DNA of 64,000 nt from Sphagnum compactum (GCA_965153455.1 OZ234496.1:17352304-17416303), one strand, 5' to 3'. Counted from the stretch's first letter, positions 1 to 13,039 are shown. Translations and numbers: made by a program. The notes: generated by a model from the letters alone, not told the origin.

Positions 1-640
1 ATCCAAATATGTTGGTTAGCTACTACGTGGTTATACAGGTATCCCAAGGTGGCACCATTTTTTTCAATTAATGATTATAATTGATTAAATAAATATTATT
101 AGCTCTAGAAAAGTGGCTGAATGAAGTAGTTTTTGTTCATAACCTAGTGGCCAAACCTAAATAATTGTTTTTGGTTGAAGTGGTAACATTTATTTTTCAT
201 GCTAATTAAATACAAGAGGTTATAAGATGTGAAATAATCTCAAACAATTAATGACAAAGACTTGAATGCAATAATGTCTATGGCTATTAAAGAATATGAT
301 ATACAAATGTTAAAATTTACCATTGTACAAAAAAGAGACCAACATGACCTGGACTCATTGGACCAGTTAATGAAACACAAAATTTACATCCAAGGCAACT
401 TGTCATTTAATCCAATGAAAGTAGAGGTTAAGGTGAATTAGAAAAATGTGAAATTCTACCAAGTTAGGTTCATTATACTTTGTTACATTGTGGTACATTA
501 TAAGTATCAAATCAAGAACTTGACTATGCATTAGCAGCTTGTAATTTCTAATAGCTTCACTTTGGAAACATAAAAAATCATATGAGATCTATTCTTAACC
601 CCATAGCATCACTTGTGATCATTTGAATTACATATGGCTG
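1..640. other. AT-rich flank, no gene seen
   Basis: AT-rich sequence outside the C-terminal end of the neighbouring hAT relic. I see no convincing reading frame, RNA gene or terminal repeat. It may contain the outer end of that transposon, but no inverted terminal repeat pair could be recognised by eye. Confidence 0.4.
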
Positions 641-3600
641 TGTAGAAAGGAAATGTGTCCAAGGTATAAAATGTTTGACCATACATCTAAACAACCAAGT
701 CTAGGTGAGTCGTCAATTGATTCCGCAACTTTAATTTCATAAAAACAAGGTTGGAGAATGTACACTCATCTTCCACATTGCCCAACACCATCATTATGCA
801 AAGTTTAGCAAATTTAAATCGCTTTGAACGCTAATGGTTTAAAATGCTACTAGACCCAAGTCTCTCCCACAAGCATGTGGTTGGGTTATAGTCAAGACGA
901 TGCAATATTGCAGCTTGGCAATGGTTTTGCATTGTGAGCTTGAAGAATGTAAATTGCTGATGAAGAAGAATAGGGTTTACTAATGGCCCATCAAACGTAT
1001 TGGAACTTCCAAATATTTTGAGGTGCCCAAAATGCGCTTGCATGATGGCCATGTGCCCAAGAAATGTTATCTCTGCTTCAAGAATAAGCCAATATTGAGA
1101 GTAGATTACCCTAGTCACATTTAGCAACTCTTGCATCGAAAGCATTTTTCCAATTATGTTATGAAACTAGCAGCAGCTAAAGCACATTGTTGTTTCACAG
1201 AATCTACAATTTTAGCCCATATTTCCCTAGATTCCATGCCCATAACCCTAGTGGTTATATTGGTGTTGTGAAACATTTGAAGTTTGCTTCCAAAATAAAA
1301 GGTAGCATAATCAATTAAGGTTTCAACTTGTGTCCACTAGTTCAAACACAAAGTTTCATTAACATGTTCAACAAGATCGTTAAAGAATGACAAGTGAGAT
1401 GATGTGAACCTCTTATCAAGATCATTGTGCATGGTTTATAGATTTGCTTCAACCAATTTAATAGCAAAAATAATCACATATGAAAATTGCACACCCCTAT
1501 GTAAACTTCGAAACACCTTGCACTGTTTCCAACAAGGGAAGAATGCATGTGAGACCTAACAAAGTCTCCACATCATGTACAACAATTCATAGTTAACATG
1601 TAGTGTTGATGGTTAGAACATCTTGAACCATCTTCACAACAATTGTTTTATATTCATTCAAAACTCTCTTTAATGGTGAAAACATTAAGATCCATTGAGT
1701 CTTAATATTTTTTCGGAGCTTATTACCCTTGCAATCTAGTAATTTAGCAAGCTTGATAACCTCAAGATGACACTTAGGGTTGTGAATAAAATAATTGTAC
1801 ATGGAAGAAATCAAAGATTCAATATTTTTTACCAAACTCAAACCTCTCAAGGTTTGGACAACAAGATTAATATGATGTGCCATGCAATGCACACTAGTCA
1901 CAAATGGAGCATGATTATGCATCAACTAAATGGTCACACCAAATTTTAGCCCTTGAAAAATAACAACTCATGTTTGCTCCAAAATAAACCAATTTTTTTA
2001 CTATATATGTTTCATTACAACCTCCATAATTAATAAGACTTTGCACAATCAAAGAAGTTAGGTTGTCAAAAGAAGTTCCATTTACCACCCATTGCAAGTG
2101 GGTGGGTGTAAGCTAAGGTGGACCACTTTTTTGCGTCACACTGCAGGTTTTTATAGAGTGTCATGCATTAACATGTCATTAACATGCCATAAAATCATCA
2201 TTATGCCAAATTTTCCATTGAAATAAGATTCTCAATTTGAATAAGAAGACATCTACATAAAAAATACAACATGTATTTTTCAAATATAAAGTATTGGACT
2301 TTTGAAGTTGAAACATATGGATTGGTCCTTTGTCTATGGCTTAAATCAAATCCATTTTTGTTTATGAATTTTGTTTAGGTCATTTTATAGGGATTCAATA
2401 CATCATATATTAAAGAAAAAGTGACATAGATGTAAAAAAATTGTTAGAAACAATTTAACCCGCAAGAAGATATGAATTTTTAAATGTCTTAAAATGGACC
2501 TTATTTTCAAAAGTCCATATCATATTCATTTTTTTAAGGATTTCAATTTTTTTCTCTTTAACATGTTAAAGAGTTATGTAGTTGGGCATCTATTCACATA
2601 ATCTTTATTATCTCATTAACCACATTTAATCCCCCACTTACACAATGATATCATAGTAGATTGCAATTTTAACATTACCAAATGGACTTTTTATGGACTA
2701 TTTATCCGCCAGAATTGGTCCACCTTACTTGCAACCACCCAAGTTCAAGATTATTGGGATCCATTTCCACAAATATATCATATAGACATGCATAAACGAC
2801 CAACTCTAGTTGTCAATGGACTTCATCACAATTCAATGAAATAAATTTCGCTTTTGCACACATTCTTTGATGGTTTATTAAACAATGTTGTGCATTGCTT
2901 CCGCCAAGGTCCATTTTGTAGTATTAGACCAATGCTTATGAAGGCATTTTTCAAGTTTCAAAAATTAGAATAAAACCTTGAAGCTTTCAAAATCTATCAG
3001 AAGGTGGCCTTGCTTCAACAAATGCCATATTACAACAAATTGAACATACTTTTCTTTTCTACCTTCCCTTGGTTGGCCATTTGAACAACAATTGTGTCAC
3101 AACTTATATATGTAAACAACTTCTCATTTTTCACATGTTGGTTAATAGGACAAAAGAAAAAAATCGGCCACTAGCAACACCATGTCTAGCTTTGGTGCAC
3201 TTGCGTAAATTAAAAATTTTCATGAAAGAATCAAGTTTTGGCACTAAGAGTTTTTCTCTCCCCTCAATTTGTGAACATACAAATTACCGTGGACCATCTT
3301 CATTTTCCCATATTTTGTACAAATATGCTCTAACCATGAAAATCTTGCAACCCAACATTCTTAGAAAACCCAATTGATTTCCCATTTAACCATCCTTTTC
3401 TTTTTTGGTTGAATAACAATAGGTCCATTGAGAACTTCAACAATATCTCTAGTTGCAAGTTCATCAACCATGAAACATTTTCCTTTGAAGGATAGAGATG
3501 TTATAGATGTTACAATTGTAGATGGAGGCTCAAAAGTGTTTGGTGGCAAACAGGCAAAGGAGGTATTTGATGTAAAAGGATTCTTATTTCTTAAATTAAA

Positions 3601-3690
3601 GGGACATGGAGCATCTCTTAATGTAAGGTTGCTAAAACTAGGATTGCAACTACCAAAAAAAATGATGAAATTTGAAGCCCACATGAGGTT
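640..3690 (-). mobile_element. Degenerate hAT transposase (copy 1)
   Basis: Read on the minus strand, successive fragments follow the order of a plant hAT transposase. A BED-like N-terminal region lies near 3680-3150, with phrases such as EGREKLLVPKLDSF. A core follows at about 2097-1593, with VHCMAHHINLVVQTL and SPLKRVLNEYKTIVVKM. Then comes a region with FFNDLVEHVNETLC (about 1400-1330), one with IYSQYWLILEAE (about 1090), and the C-terminal dimerisation block VLGNVEDECTFSNLVFMK at about 760-700. These segments sit in different frames separated by stops and small indels, so the gene is dead. The nested element at 2100-2740 interrupts it between 'PIILN' and 'LQWVVNG'. The family (zinc finger 862-like hAT) is inferred from remembered motif order, with no database search. 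Confidence 0.85.
2100..2740. mobile_element. Nested 641-base TIR element inside hAT copy 1
   Basis: The ends are imperfect inverted repeats of about 25 bases: GGGTGGGTGTAAGC at 2100 and, reverse-complemented, GGGTGGTTGCAAGT ending at 2740. Both continue into AAGGTGGACC. The element is flanked by the direct repeat AAGT (2096-2099 and 2741-2744). Removing the element and one AAGT rejoins the hAT reading frame exactly (PIILN then LQWVVNG). That supports both the boundaries and a 4-base target duplication. The interior is AT-rich and has no transposase, so the element is non-autonomous. The superfamily is unresolved; 4-base duplications are known in Sola and Kolobok elements but are not typical of the common plant MITE families. 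Confidence 0.8.
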
Positions 3691-5800
3691 TCAAGGGTGC
3701 CATAACTAAGAAAAATGAAAAATCACAAGAAAAATAAATCAGAAAGCACTTGTGCAAGTTATAACCAAAATTATAGCAAGTGATCCAGAAAGCAAAAACA
3801 TGAAACACAAAAAGAAATTTCACATGAAACATTATGTTCTGATAACATCTAAATAAAAATTAAGGTCATGATTCAAAAAATGCATGCAAAATCTGATTGC
3901 TTGCAAACAAAATAGAACAATTGATAGTGCAAAATGAGAAAAATGAAGTTTCATTTATTAATCTCAAATTCACACAACACAATAAAAGTTTTGTTGTGTC
4001 ATTTTTCAAAATGGAAAACCACATTTAACTTCAGCTAAATGTATATTGAGTTGGCATTTGATACCTAGGAATTGATTTGTTAATAGCAAAGACAAACAAA
4101 ACTAAAAAAATTCATTGATCAAATCTAAAAATGCAAAATGAAAACCAAATGAAAGTTGTACCTTGTGTTACTTCTCCCTATCACGACAAGATCTAAAATC
4201 AAACATTTTGCTGGTGAAAAATATATTGAGATGTGTGACCAAGATTGAGAATCTTGGTGGTGTAGAGACTAGAGGCCACCTCCTAAAGGCATACTTATGA
4301 CATAGGGAACAAGTTCTTTGTCACATTCTTGGTGTTCTTGGAAGGAATAATTGTTCATTTTTTGAAAGGTCAAATTATCAAATGGCATGAAGCTTGTGAA
4401 CATAGGTTCTAATTGTAGTCAAACAAGTCAAAACAAGTGTTTGTGTGAAGACTGAAGCCCCTATACCTTATTCCAACATTATTTGGAAGAGGAAAACCCT
4501 TTTTTTTCAAAGAATAAAAAATCAAACTAACCTTTGTTGTAGGACTTACCCATCATCCACTAGGGATGTGAACTTGATGGACACCCTTTCACTCTATATT
4601 TGAAACATCTAAGATATTTTTATTTCCATAATAAATACAAACACAAATAGGAGTGTGGCACAAATCATATTTTTTAGTTCCATGGGTATGTATTCAATAT
4701 ATAATGGCAAGTGTATGTGAAAAATATGAGAATTCTACTTTCATATCCAATGTACATAAATTTTCCTTGCTTATTTGTTAATTTGAAAAAAAAATGTTGA
4801 GTACATGTGTTGCATGTTGAATTGTTTCACTATCACATACTAACTAGTTAGTTTTATAACACAAGTTCACATCTTTATTATATTTCATCATTATTTTTTG
4901 ATGATCTTAATTATGTTTATTTATTTTTATTTTTCCTTTTTGAACACAACAACTAGGAAATCATGTTTGTCACATGCATTTTGATGGGCAAAAGAGACCC
5001 AAAAAGAAAAAACATTGTTTGTCAAATAAAAGACACTTAATTTTTTTTGCTTATCATCATGAAAGGGCCAAAAAAAAAAGTGCAAGTCACATGAAAAGAA
5101 AAAAAATGAGAAAAATGCTTGTCACATGAAATTGCCACATACAAATATTTTACAAGAAAGAATTTCAAGTCTCAAGTCTCAACTTGAGGTGAAATCTAAT
5201 CCGAGCTGACAAATTGAAATCTTGACCCAACTCAAAATCTCAATTTGACTCATCATCAAGGCATTCATTTTCAATGCTTCAAAGTTATTTAATTCTAAGC
5301 ATTATCCATATGATAATGATGACATGTCACTAGACAAATTATTAATGAAGTTCACAATTTTGAAGGTTAAGAATGCTTTATGTAAGGTTGAACTACTTGA
5401 ATTCATAGAGACATTGAGATGTGAACGTGACAACAAATGATGAAACCTTGCACCCCATATATTAACCAAAGCACCCTCAAAAGAAAAAGGAAAAACAAGG
5501 AACAAAATGAAAGGACCCACATCCAAGAAGACAAATGAACCACCCAAGAAGGTGAACCACAAGGGAAACATCAAGTTCCTGAACCCCCCTCCAATGGGAA
5601 GAAGCATATCAAATAAGGAAAATTAAAGGGAGGACATCCTGAAGGTGCACCGATACCAGGCTTCCTAAAGCCATACAAAAAAAAGCCAATGACGGGCTTT
5701 GCATTACTCCAGTGTGTTTTACAGTTTTCATTTGGTAAAGTCGGTTGTTTCCCATTTCCTATCCAGATCCCTACCCACACTTACAGCACATAGTCCCCAC
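3691..5800. other. Intergenic AT-rich DNA
   Basis: Low-complexity A/T-rich sequence with many A runs and no reading frame that looks like a real protein. GC content rises after about 5,400 towards the next promoter. No RNA gene or clear repeat family was recognised. Confidence 0.5.
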
Positions 5801-5828
5801 GCGGGTTGAGGACAATTAAAATCTGCAA

Positions 5829-5865
5829 TGGCACAGTCAGTAAAGCCCGGTGCTACAGGCTTTGT
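5829..5865. repeat. Short dispersed hairpin motif GTAAAGCCC...GGCTTT, copy 1
   Basis: AGTAAAGCCCGGTGCTACAG followed by GCTTTGTCGGAGTG forms a small stem (AAGCC with GGCTT). A closely similar string occurs at 21689-21722. It lies at the start of a GC-richer tract that leads into the promoter of the small gene at 6947. Its function is unknown; a SINE head or another short dispersed repeat is possible. Confidence 0.3.
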
Positions 5866-6126
5866 CGGAGTGGGGCTCGAGCCTGCGGCCTGTGGGCCCG
5901 AGCCCGCACTCAGCTCTGCCCCTCACATGGGCCCTTATTCTGGTAAAGCCCGCGGCTTGGGGGAGTTGCCTGCAGCTTGCAGGCTCGATGTGAAGTGCTT
6001 CTTTGCAAATTCCGTTGTAAAATAGCCGTTTTGTTCCAGGAAGAACCGTTTTTCTTTGTACATGCTTGCGTTGCCGAGTGAAAGAAAACTGCACAGGAAG
6101 AGAGACTCACTCGCTCCTGAGCTCCG

Positions 6127-6133
6127 TATAAAC
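6127..6133 (+). promoter_or_regulatory. Candidate TATA box (TATAAAC)
   Basis: TATAAAC in a GC-richer context, about 25-35 bases upstream of a CA-rich likely initiation region (6155-6165). It lies upstream of the single-exon gene starting at 6947. The resulting leader would be about 790 bases long and contains a diverged tandem duplication. Confidence 0.45.
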
Positions 6134-6245
6134 ACAAGTGTTCAGCATTCAGTATTACAATGTCCTTCCTTCAACGACTCTGCTAGCTGTGGAATATTCT
6201 CTCTCTCTCATCACCGTACCGTCGAGCTCTCTTTCTCAGCTTCAC

Positions 6246-6575
6246 TTCCCGCTTGTTGTTGTGAATGTCACAATTCGTTTTGACAACAGATCGATCAGCT
6301 GGCGGCCAGAGCGACATTGATAAGAGCTTTGCTGGTTTACAGCTTGAAATCATTTCATTATTTCGTCCAGCTAGTTACACTCCCGCTCAGCTGCTGCGCG
6401 CAGCCTCCAATCAAACTAGTTGGAGCTTCTCTTCTTCTCTTCCCCGCTTGACGTTGTGAACACATTGGGCTTGCGACAAACGGAGCTGGAGCGACGACAT
6501 TGATAAAGCTATAGTATACTGAAATCATTTCAGTATCCGGCTTACAGGACTGTCACGCCTCCAATCAGAATTCTG
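6246..6575 (+). repeat. Diverged tandem duplication in 5' leader
   Basis: Two copies of a block of roughly 140-175 bases share the same ordered landmarks. These are CTTCCC(C)GCTTG..GTTGTGAA, GGAGCGAC/AGAGCGACATTGATAA, AGCT, TGAAATCATTTCA and CCTCCAATCA. The first copy runs about 6246-6415 and the second about 6437-6575. Spacing and sequence have drifted. The second copy carries the near-perfect palindrome CTGAAATCATTTCAG. The duplication lies between the likely TATA box and the start codon at 6947. Confidence 0.6.
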
Positions 6576-6946
6576 GTGCGGATCTCTAGCTGAAAGTTTG
6601 GGTCTTGAAATCATTAGCAGTGTCGATTTTGCAGCATTTTGTTTCTGCCAATTTAGTGTACATATTCTGCATAGCCGGTTGGGGTAGCTGCAAGCAGACG
6701 GATGTCGATCGATGCGCTCTGCTGAAGCTCTAAATAACCTCTAATATCCAATCTAGACTCAAGTACGCTTTCCTTCTTCTTCTTCTTGCTGCCAAATGTA
6801 CAAGTCGATGAAGAAGGCAAGCAGGTACTCGAGCTGATGAGCCATTCCGAAATCAGGACACTAACATTGTTGTTCTATTTTTTTCTTGTTTGTGTGAAGG
6901 TGGGAAAGCCATAGCCAGAGCTCGGCAGCGAAATTCACAGAAAAAA

Positions 6947-7387
6947 ATGGGTTCCACAGAGATTATCAACCACACCACCAAGGCGCTGAAAGTGAAACTG
7001 GGCAACAATCGCGTCTACACGGAGATCGCCACAGTTGAGAAAGATGCGGTGTACAAAGTCTCAGTGGATTCCAACGCAACTTACCACGAGTTTTGTATGG
7101 GTGTGGATGCTGCGGGAAAGCTAATCATAGTGAACTCCGACGAGTGTGTGGACAACCAGGAGATCACAATCACGGAAATGGATGGCAAGTTTAATCTCGT
7201 CAAAGTTCCAAGGCAAATACAACGACAAGTCGATCAGACTCGTCATGTGTACAGCTCCAAACGTACTCCCGCAGCACCTTCAATTAGTACTGCTACGAAA
7301 TCACGACAACCTACTACTACTACTACTAGTAGCTGGACGTTTTGGAAAGCGCCTCAAAAACACCAAACACCATCAAATCTGTACTAA
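6947..7387 (+). CDS. Small conserved plant protein (DUF7748-like), 146 aa
   Basis: Single-exon reading frame starting MGSTEIINHTTKALKVKLG and ending PSNLY. The start at 6947 is chosen because it sits in a good context (AAAAAAATGG) and the conserved-looking part begins there; in-frame codons upstream begin only with non-ATG triplets. Residues 1 to about 90 look like a compact beta-rich domain with VYTEIATVEKDAVYKVSVD, ATYHEF and SDECVDNQEITITE. The C-terminal third is rich in Ser, Thr, Pro and Gln, with a Thr run from a (TAC)n-like tract, and is probably disordered. There is no signal peptide or membrane segment. I associate the pattern with the plant domain of unknown function DUF7748, common in seed-free plants, but this is from memory. 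The function is unknown. The leader upstream is unusually long and internally duplicated. Confidence 0.6.
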   Translation: MGSTEIINHTTKALKVKLGNNRVYTEIATVEKDAVYKVSVDSNATYHEFCMGVDAAGKLIIVNSDECVDNQEITITEMDGKFNLVKVPRQIQRQVDQTRHVYSSKRTPAAPSISTATKSRQPTTTTTSSWTFWKAPQKHQTPSNLY

Positions 7388-10300
7388 CGACTCCTTTGGA
7401 ATCAAAATATGCTCGAACTTATGTCACAATGGATATGCACATCCCAAGAAATATATATGTATATAGCATCTGTCTACATTTAGTATTGATTCTAGCTGAC
7501 GTTCTTGGTTGCAGCTTCGTTAGTTGAAGCAACATTAATTGTGTGCTGCAACAGAAAACTACTGTTAGGTCTTATAGCTCAAGACGGTCACTGCCATTGA
7601 GAGTTTGTTAAGTTTGCTAGTTAGGCTCTTTTTTGATGCAACAATTGACCTCTAATTCCCTTATCCAGGCGTAGAAGGAAGGGCCCTGTTAGGTTGAAAA
7701 AGGAATCTCTAGTGCCCACAATTTGCACGGCCCTGCAGCTTTAGTTCATCACAATGCACGTATACTTTGCGATGGTGTCAAAGATTGATACTTTTTTGGG
7801 CCAATCCAGTAACTCATTGTCAACAATTGTCAATTTGGTTCTTCTATAGAGGGTCTTAAGGCTCTTTGCAAGCTATAATTTGTTGGTTGATTTGCATGTT
7901 TGGTTTTTCCTGCCATGGGTTTCAACATAATGAGTGACATTTCACATTGGTTGAGCTAGAAAAACGGAAGGGTGACAAGTAAAACTTGAATGATCATGTT
8001 TGGGAGACTAACACTTGGAGACATTCCTTGAACACAAGTAGAAGTGAAAGCCTAGATTGTTTTGTGAAGATAACTTTGGTACAGTGTGGATATTGAAGCT
8101 ATGGAATACCGTTTGCTCGGGTATTTTGCCAAGTTCATTTCATGGATTTCTCAAGTCCAAGTTTACTAAATCCACGAAGTCCACATTGCTACTAAATATT
8201 TGGCTATTTATTCCAAGATGACTTTATCAGTTTGCTTTGCTGCATTGCAAAGTTTCACATTGCTGGATTGTCAACTCCATGTTGCCAAGTTCACATCTGG
8301 CCGGCTTGTCAACTCCACTTTGCCAATTGCCCATGTCCACTTCACCATGTGGATTGCTTGCTTGAATGGGTGGTTGCTATTCAGGGTGCTGCAAATTCCA
8401 CCCATTCAATTTTAAGGCCTGCTCTGAACTACATGTGAGAAAGATGGAGGAAAAAAGTGTCAGAGGAAGACTTGTCCAAAGATCCTATATTATAGAATTA
8501 GCATGGCAAGAAACAACATCTCAGTGTTGAATAATTATTTTATTTTGAAGATTCCATGTCAAAAATATATATATTTCAAAAATATTCGAAAAATATATTA
8601 TATATTTTCCTTTACCAAAAGGAAATTCTTTGAATTTTATTTTATTTTTGAAATTTTCAACTTTTTTGAAAAATAATATAATTAGTGTCAAAGCTGCCAT
8701 GGTACTACAATAATCAATGCAAAACTATACACAGACTTTCTACCTTTTGGCAAGAGATTTTGGTAGACTAGGTTTCTTCACCAGTTGGGATGTGTGAAAC
8801 CAGTTGAACGGATGGATGTGCCTGCTCTTAGACGGCCAGAGTGAACCAGCACCCACCATTGAACCAGTCAGCATGGATGACCTGTGGACAGGAAACACTT
8901 TTTCATTGTATTATTGTCCTGTAGCTAACCATGGTTAGCTATGTATCAACCATCCACATGCATATATTCACATGGTACTCATCATATATTCGAGTGTCTT
9001 ACCGAGTGTCTTGCCTACATAATAACCACTTACATTCCCTACCTACTTACCAATGATACTTACCCACTTACATAAGGAGTTATGTAAGTAGGGATAGGGA
9101 GAAGTAGGAGGCTCTAAAAGATATGTTCATGGTCCACTTGTGAGTGCTAGGTCTCGTGATCATACCCACGTGAAACCTTTGATATGGGTAAAGCTTATGA
9201 GGAATGAAAAGACAAATTCCGTGACATTGATGATGTTTGTTTCCTAAAGGATTTTCATAAGATGGGGATAGGAAATTAAAATTTTAAGCTAACAATTCTT
9301 GGCAATTTTTTGTGTAGGGTGATGAATGGTAGTAGTGCTTTACCTTATTCATGGAGTGTAATTTTAATCATGCTTGTACAACATGAAATTAGGAAAAGTA
9401 ATTTCCCGGTGTATAGGCATGAGAGCCTACCATACAAGGCTGCCCTTTACAAGATTATTTCGCAAAATGAAATGCTCTATGCCAAGGCTATTTCAATAGA
9501 ATAAAATACATCCAATCACAAAAAGAACTATTGATTAGCAATTCTAAAATTATAGTCATCAACCATGGGTAATTAATCACCCTTCAACCCTAATAATCTT
9601 GATTTTTCGAGTTTTTGTTCATCACTCTTGCATGGCCAACGTCTTGATGGGTGCTTTCAAAGTGCCACAACTAAGAAGCAACCACACCGAAAGCAACTAC
9701 CCCAAAACTTCCATTGGTTTTGTTGCATCTACCAAAACAAGAACACATTAAAAGACGACAAATAATAATTTAGAAGCTCATGTGTTCTATACCAATTTAT
9801 TCAAAATTAAAAACAATAACTACTTGAAAGCTTAGACACACACATTGGATGGTGACTATGTTGTCATGAATATCAATTAAAACACAATTTAATATGAAAA
9901 CAATATTTTTGTTTTTACAATTTGTGGGGTGACACAATGAAAGGAAATGAAAACAATGGAAAGGATAGTGTTTGTAGTGAGTTACTAAAGTTTAAATAAT
10001 AAATAAATAAATTTATATATTTATATATAGTTTTTGCTGAAGATGGAACTCACAATTTGAACCGAATTCCATCTACCCATTTTAACTACCTAGAACTGTG
10101 AACATTTAGAATATTTTAAAGTGGTAAAAGGGGAAGGGTTCACAAGTGATGGAAGCTGAAAGGTAGACAACCCCACCATTGTTATTTGAATTAAAATTGT
10201 AGAGGCTTTTTTTTTTCTTTTTTTTAAAAAATGGCTAGGTTTGAAAACGCATTTGTTGCACAAAAATCTAAAAAATTGTTAACTAATTTTTTTAACAAAC

Positions 10301-12933
10301 AATCTAATTATTTTGTCCCTAGGGTGAGGACTAATCTCATGTGTGTTAATCATGGTCATTTCATTCATTTGTTTGGACTACCTTTGGAGTTGTGAAACCG
10401 CATGGAGAAATTGCACAAACCAAAAGATTCGTGCAAATGGGATCGATGATGACAACGTATGTAATGTTGATGCACACCCCATCTTTGGAAAGTATAAAGT
10501 TGATGCATTGTTTGGATGTTTGAAATGTGAAAAAACAAAGAACATGAAATTGTTTTGAGTCACATGAAAACCAACATCCTTTGCACATACATGATATGAG
10601 GCATTATGTGTCCTTATGCATTCACTACCATGGGCAATCATGTTAAAATAATCGATACAAAATGGGTCAAGGGTTGAATATACACACAACAAGGAAGGCT
10701 TTTAACTAAAGGATCAAGCAATAGAAGTTGGATTCACATTTTAGAGGAAAAGATTCTTAGCAATAAGTGGAACATTGGCAGGCCGAGTCAAACAATGAAG
10801 CAAACATTTAAACATAGACCTAAACATGAAATGATGCAAACTTGATGGACATTGGGCATCCCACTTGAAAGAACATTGAAAAAGTTGGGATTGTGTAGTA
10901 GGCATTTTGAAATGGAGCCTTAAAAGGTAGTTGGTATGTTTCCCAAAAAGTTTCTAAAGGGAGAAAACATGTGACCCATTTGGGGAAGTAGGTCATTATT
11001 GTTGAAAAGGCCGTGTGCCAAAGCCAATGCGAACCCAAGCTTCTAACAACAAGGATTTTGGTCAAGCAAAATTGAATAGGAAGCAACTAATGTTTAGCTC
11101 CTTACAAATGTTACTAAGATGGAGGCAATAGCAAGAATGCTTGACCTTGATGCCCTTGAAAGAGATGAAAAGATAAGGTTGATGATTTGTAACTAAATCA
11201 CTACTCATAGTATCAAAAAACCTTAGACCAATAAGACACTTAAAACATTCAATAAAGAGTTAGGAGTTAGGTTGAAGGATGTTAAAAAATGCAATAATTC
11301 AAAACTAGGAAAGATGTATCAAAATAAATATGATGGACCTTGTCTAAACACTTAATTAGAATCTTGATAGATGTTTATATGTTAACCATCTTGGAAGCAA
11401 ATCAACATGTTCAACATCTTTTAATGAGGAATTTTCAATAAAAGAGGATGTGTTTGAAGGAATTGCATTGGACACCTCATGATATGTGGGTGGTGGGGTC
11501 ACTCTTATTTAATCGAAATGATGAAAGTTCAAAATAATATTTAAAAATTACTTTTGAGATAAATTTAGATAATATTCATGAATAAATTAGACCGATAGAA
11601 AATAAATGTTCAAATTTTATTAAAATATATTATATATAAATAAATTATATAAAAGTAATGATATTTACATCATGTGCATACACATTTCACACCAATTAAT
11701 TTATTTCTCCTTATTTCTTAATACCTTAATGTGATGCCTTTGACATGACTTGTGAAATTTGTGAAATTTGAAGGCTTGAAGAGGATGTTGAAATAAAATT
11801 ATTTCATGGGTTTGTAGTTTGTGTTCATTTCAACCTATTCTCATTTTTTATGTCATGTAATAAAACATATTATGTTTGAACACATGAACAAGCTCATGAA
11901 CATTCTTTTGGAAATATTGACATATGAAAAAAACTTCTAGAAGGTTAAACCATTTATAAGGTTTATTGTTCTACAATCGAAGGTCAATGGTAGTTTTAAT
12001 CCTTTTTAATATTGTACATACATTTATGAACTTTGTACATTTGATTTTTATAAAAAATTATGAAGAGAATAAGTGGTTAAATTAAACATGTTTTCTTAGT
12101 TTATAAATAAGATTAAATATCTACTAATTGCAAATTTTCCATATTTATCAATAGATACGATAAATAAAGGTGTGCGTTTCATTTACAAATAAGCGTCAAA
12201 ATAATGCCCTTTTGAATGTAAAGGGCACCGAACAAATACAAAGAATGACCCCCCACCTCCCAAAAGTGGGAGACCCAAAACTTTCAAGCCATCAACATGG
12301 GTATTAAACAAATTTGGCAAAGTGAAATCATTGGGTAGACTCAATGGGATCCATCAATACATTTATGAAGTTATACTAATCAAGTTAAGCTAGGTACTCA
12401 AATCAAGCAAAGACCATGGAGGGAAGACTTAAAATGTGAATGTCATTGGCAATGATAGGAGGTTTTCCGGGTAGTGTTTTGGGGCAATTTCATTTTGGAG
12501 AGCTATTTTTTTCTTTCTTTATATGAAAATTTTGGATTTTTAATTGAAAAAATTAGTCAAATTTACACTTTTTTAAAAAATCCCAATTTCATTGTCAAAA
12601 AAAGTGAAATTTTATCAATTGTTTTCACTTTGGAGGCCCACCAAGGAAGCTTTCTATGTCCATTTTGCCAACTCAATTTTAGTTGAAAATATCCAATATA
12701 TGACATATTATTTTCAAAAAGGTGTTGAAAAAAGAAGAAGAAACCAAATCCATTTCCATCCACCCCATTATAGCCTACACAACATAGAGGCATGGGGTAA
12801 TTAACAAAAATAGCAATGTATTATATCATTCAAATACATATTGATTATGGCTGAAAATATGTTAATAGCTCATGATTTAATCAAATTCCTACTTTTAAAT
12901 AACATCTTATTCAATCAAAAGGTATACGGGGAT
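7388..12933. other. Intergenic region with degenerate coding traces
   Basis: The 3' flank of the small gene is followed by AT-rich DNA. Between about 10,340 and 11,500 there are short plus-strand fragments with coding-like composition, for example MLDLDALERDEKIRLMICN near 11,140. Stops and frame changes break them up, and they probably derive from an old transposable element that I cannot name. At about 8,520-8,690 and 9,990-10,030 there are ATATAT-rich low-complexity tracts. No intact gene or RNA gene was seen. Confidence 0.4.
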
Positions 12934-13039
12934 TTGTGACCTCACTTGGGTTTCAAAATTGTCATGAGCTTTCCCATCATGTTGTGACCTCACTTGGGTT
13001 TCAAAATTGTCATGAGCTTTCCCATCATGTTGTGACCTC
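12934..13039. repeat. 48-base tandem duplication, 2.2 copies
   Basis: A 48-base unit beginning TTGTGACCTCACTTGGG starts at 12934 and again at 12982. A 10-base partial third copy starts at 13030. The first two copies look identical by eye, so the duplication is recent. Confidence 0.85.

Noticed and set aside
5829-5960. Possible tRNA gene (GC-rich hairpin with GGGCTCGAGCC)
   Set aside because: No cloverleaf with acceptor, anticodon and T arms could be drawn; the box B consensus is not met.
5828-6459. Cluster of overlapping 60-85-codon frames on both strands
   Set aside because: They reflect higher GC content in a promoter/leader region; no frame shows domain-like features.
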